NCBI GenBank assembly: GCA_037441725.1
Contig: JBBIRT010000160.1
Location: forward strand, 1 to 6,607
From: JBBIRT01 sp037441725
GTDB taxonomy: Bacteria; Desulfobacterota; BSN033; UBA1163
Length of the DNA: 6,607 bases
Direction: 5' to 3'
Part shown: one piece after another, positions 5,390 to 6,607 of the stretch
Numbering within the stretch: position 1 is the first letter of the stretch
How the letters are laid out: every line of letters starts with the position of its first letter
The notes under the pieces: generated by a model
Seen by the model: only the letters and a program-made list of their open reading frames with translations
Database searches by the model: none
Told to the model about the DNA's origin: nothing
Program-made: the position numbers and the translations under genes

Positions 5390-6472
5390 TTAGAAATATC
5401 CTTTTGCCTTCAGTAATTCGGCAGTAAGGATGGCCCCCCCAGCTGCTCCTCGGACGGTATTGTGAGATAGAGCGACAAATCGGTAATCAAAGACATTACA
5501 TTCCCGTAACCGGCCAACCGTGACAGCCATGCCTTTGCCTGCATCTCTATCCATACGGGGTTGAGGCCTATCCACCTCTTCCCTGTAAATAATGGCATGG
5601 GGTGGGGCAGAGGGTAGTTCCAGCCGTTGGGGTTCACCCACGAAGTTCTTCCAAATTTTAGTAATTTCCTCGATGGATGGTTTCCGACCGTTAAATTTCA
5701 TACTTACACACGCCATATGTCCATCAATCACAGGGACTCGATTGCAATGGGCAGAGATCTTAAGCATGTTTTCAGGTATGATTTTTCCATCCTGAAGTTT
5801 CCCCAAAATCCTTAAGGGTTCCTGCTCCGATTTCTTTTCTTCATCTTTGATATAGGGGATGACATTGTCGATCATCTGTAAAGAGGCTGGGCCTGGAAAT
5901 CCAGCACCAGAAACGGCCTGGAGGGTGGTCACAATGAGGGATTCAATCTGATAACCGGCCTTCATCAAAGCAAAGAGAGGAGTGGTATAGATCTGAATAC
6001 TGCAGTTCGGCTTGACGGCAATCAGTCCGCTTTTCCATCCCCTCTGTTTCCGCTGGAACTGGATCAACTCTGCATGGTCAGGGTTTACCTCTGGGATCAT
6101 CATGGGGACATCTGGGGTGCTCCGATGGGCCGAATTATTGGATACGACGGCCATCCCATTTTCAGCATATTCCTCTTCGAGCTTCCGGACGGTGTCTTTG
6201 TCTGCCTCGATTGCTGAAAAGATTAACTCACATCGACCCTTTGCTGATTTCACAAGGTTTGCATCTTCTACCACAAGGCGGTTGATAGGCTCTGGAGAGG
6301 GTTCAGGCATTAACCAGCGGCCGGCGACTGCCTCACCATAAGTCTTGCCGGCTGAGCGGGGAGAAGCCGCAACATATACCACATCAAACCAGGGGTGATT
6401 CCTTAGTAATCGTATATAATTTTGGCCAACCATACCCGTTGCACCAATCACACCCACTCTAATCTTTTCCAT
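5390..6472 (-). CDS. asd: Aspartate-semialdehyde dehydrogenase, archaeal/fungal type
   Basis: This enzyme reduces L-aspartyl-4-phosphate to L-aspartate-4-semialdehyde with NADPH, at the branch point to lysine/diaminopimelate, threonine and methionine. The 360-residue length and motifs match the archaeal/fungal class (HOM2-like) rather than the classic E. coli form. Features seen: the nucleotide-binding GATGMVGQ (10-17), SNNSAHR (111-117), the active-site KPNCS with catalytic Cys157, AVSGAGFPGP (186-195), NRVPVIDGH with substrate-binding Arg245 and catalytic His252, and the C-terminal LSHNTVRGAAGGAILTAELL (335-354). The ATG at 6472 has GGAGG nine bases upstream and a consensus promoter further up. 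The gene is convergent with mobB and appears functionally unrelated to it. No lysC, dapA or dapB is visible on this side. All key residues are intact. Confidence 0.95.
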   Translation of the reverse strand: MEKIRVGVIGATGMVGQNYIRLLRNHPWFDVVYVAASPRSAGKTYGEAVAGRWLMPEPSPEPINRLVVEDANLVKSAKGRCELIFSAIEADKDTVRKLEEEYAENGMAVVSNNSAHRSTPDVPMMIPEVNPDHAELIQFQRKQRGWKSGLIAVKPNCSIQIYTTPLFALMKAGYQIESLIVTTLQAVSGAGFPGPASLQMIDNVIPYIKDEEKKSEQEPLRILGKLQDGKIIPENMLKISAHCNRVPVIDGHMACVSMKFNGRKPSIEEITKIWKNFVGEPQRLELPSAPPHAIIYREEVDRPQPRMDRDAGKGMAVTVGRLRECNVFDYRFVALSHNTVRGAAGGAILTAELLKAKGYF

Positions 6473-6517
6473 CTCTTCAATCCTCCGTCATCTAAAGGCT
6501 TGTTATAAAATAATCAA

Positions 6518-6546
6518 ATTATATTTCGACAAAGAGAAAGTGTCAA
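6518..6546 (-). promoter_or_regulatory. asd: Perfect-consensus sigma70 promoter of asd
   Basis: On the minus strand TTGACA (6541-6546) and TATAAT (6518-6523) are separated by exactly 17 nt, a complete match to the housekeeping consensus. The expected transcript start is near 6511, leaving a leader of about 38 nt that contains the GGAGG ribosome binding site before the ATG at 6472. No operator or attenuator is apparent in so short a leader, which suggests strong, mostly unregulated expression. Confidence 0.88.
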
Positions 6547-6558
6547 TACAATGTAATG

Positions 6559-6574
6559 CCCCACTCATTCGGGG
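6559..6574. repeat. Small C4/G4 hairpin upstream of asd
   Basis: CCCC (6559-6562) pairs with GGGG (6571-6574) around an 8-nt loop. Read on the minus strand it is followed by a loosely T-rich stretch and could be the end of a gene lying upstream of asd beyond the window. A minus-strand TAA at 6577-6579 ends one open frame entering from the right edge. The stem is short and the frame too brief to identify, so neither is called as a gene. Confidence 0.25.
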
Positions 6575-6607
6575 AATTAGGCAGGGATGTCGGAGAAAAT
6601 TTTATAG

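Noticed and set aside
6575..6607. End of another minus-strand gene at the right edge
   Set aside because: Only about ten codons are visible before a TAA at 6577-6579; this is too little to tell a gene from chance.

Overview
The window is a fragment of a bacterial chromosome of moderate, slightly A+T-leaning composition. It holds seven genes and one run of 13 N, so it comes from a draft assembly or a metagenome bin. The gene mix fits an anaerobic bacterium of the Desulfobacterota (former Deltaproteobacteria) or a relative. It includes a LarE-type sulfur transferase, a cysteine-rich thiouridylase-like PP-loop protein, a DUF1847 metal-binding-type protein, moeA with mobB, a single-domain PilZ protein behind a sigma54-type promoter, and an archaeal/fungal-type aspartate-semialdehyde dehydrogenase. 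This placement is inferred from gene content, not from a marker gene.

Layout: (1) Positions 1-1644, plus strand: the 3' part of larE, cut by the window edge, overlaps by ATGA a second PP-loop ATP-pyrophosphatase, probably an RNA-thiolation enzyme. (2) Positions 1645-3300, minus strand: a PilZ-domain gene (1748-2150, interrupted by the N run) with its own -24/-12 promoter, and upstream of it a two-gene unit of DUF1847 (2620-3300) followed by a 74-residue CxxC protein (2359-2583). (3) Positions 3301-3442: a divergent promoter region with a 10-bp inverted repeat. (4) Positions 3443-5364, plus strand: moeA then mobB, for molybdenum cofactor insertion and maturation. (5) Positions 5390-6472, minus strand: asd, converging on mobB, with a perfect-consensus sigma70 promoter at 6518-6546. 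The last 60 bases hold a small C4/G4 hairpin and no assignable gene.

How the genes fit together: larE and its partner are both PP-loop enzymes that adenylate a substrate and move sulfur, and their translational coupling suggests a shared task. MoeA inserts molybdenum into molybdopterin and MobB is a GTPase linked to bis-MGD cofactor formation, so the organism probably makes molybdo- or tungsto-enzymes. The DUF1847 pair is cysteine-rich and of unknown role. The PilZ protein points to c-di-GMP signalling under RpoN control. The asd gene belongs to the aspartate-family amino acid pathway and looks unrelated to the rest. No mobile elements, tRNA, rRNA or CRISPR were seen. The least described parts are the larE/PP-loop pair, the DUF1847/CxxC pair and the sigma54-PilZ unit.
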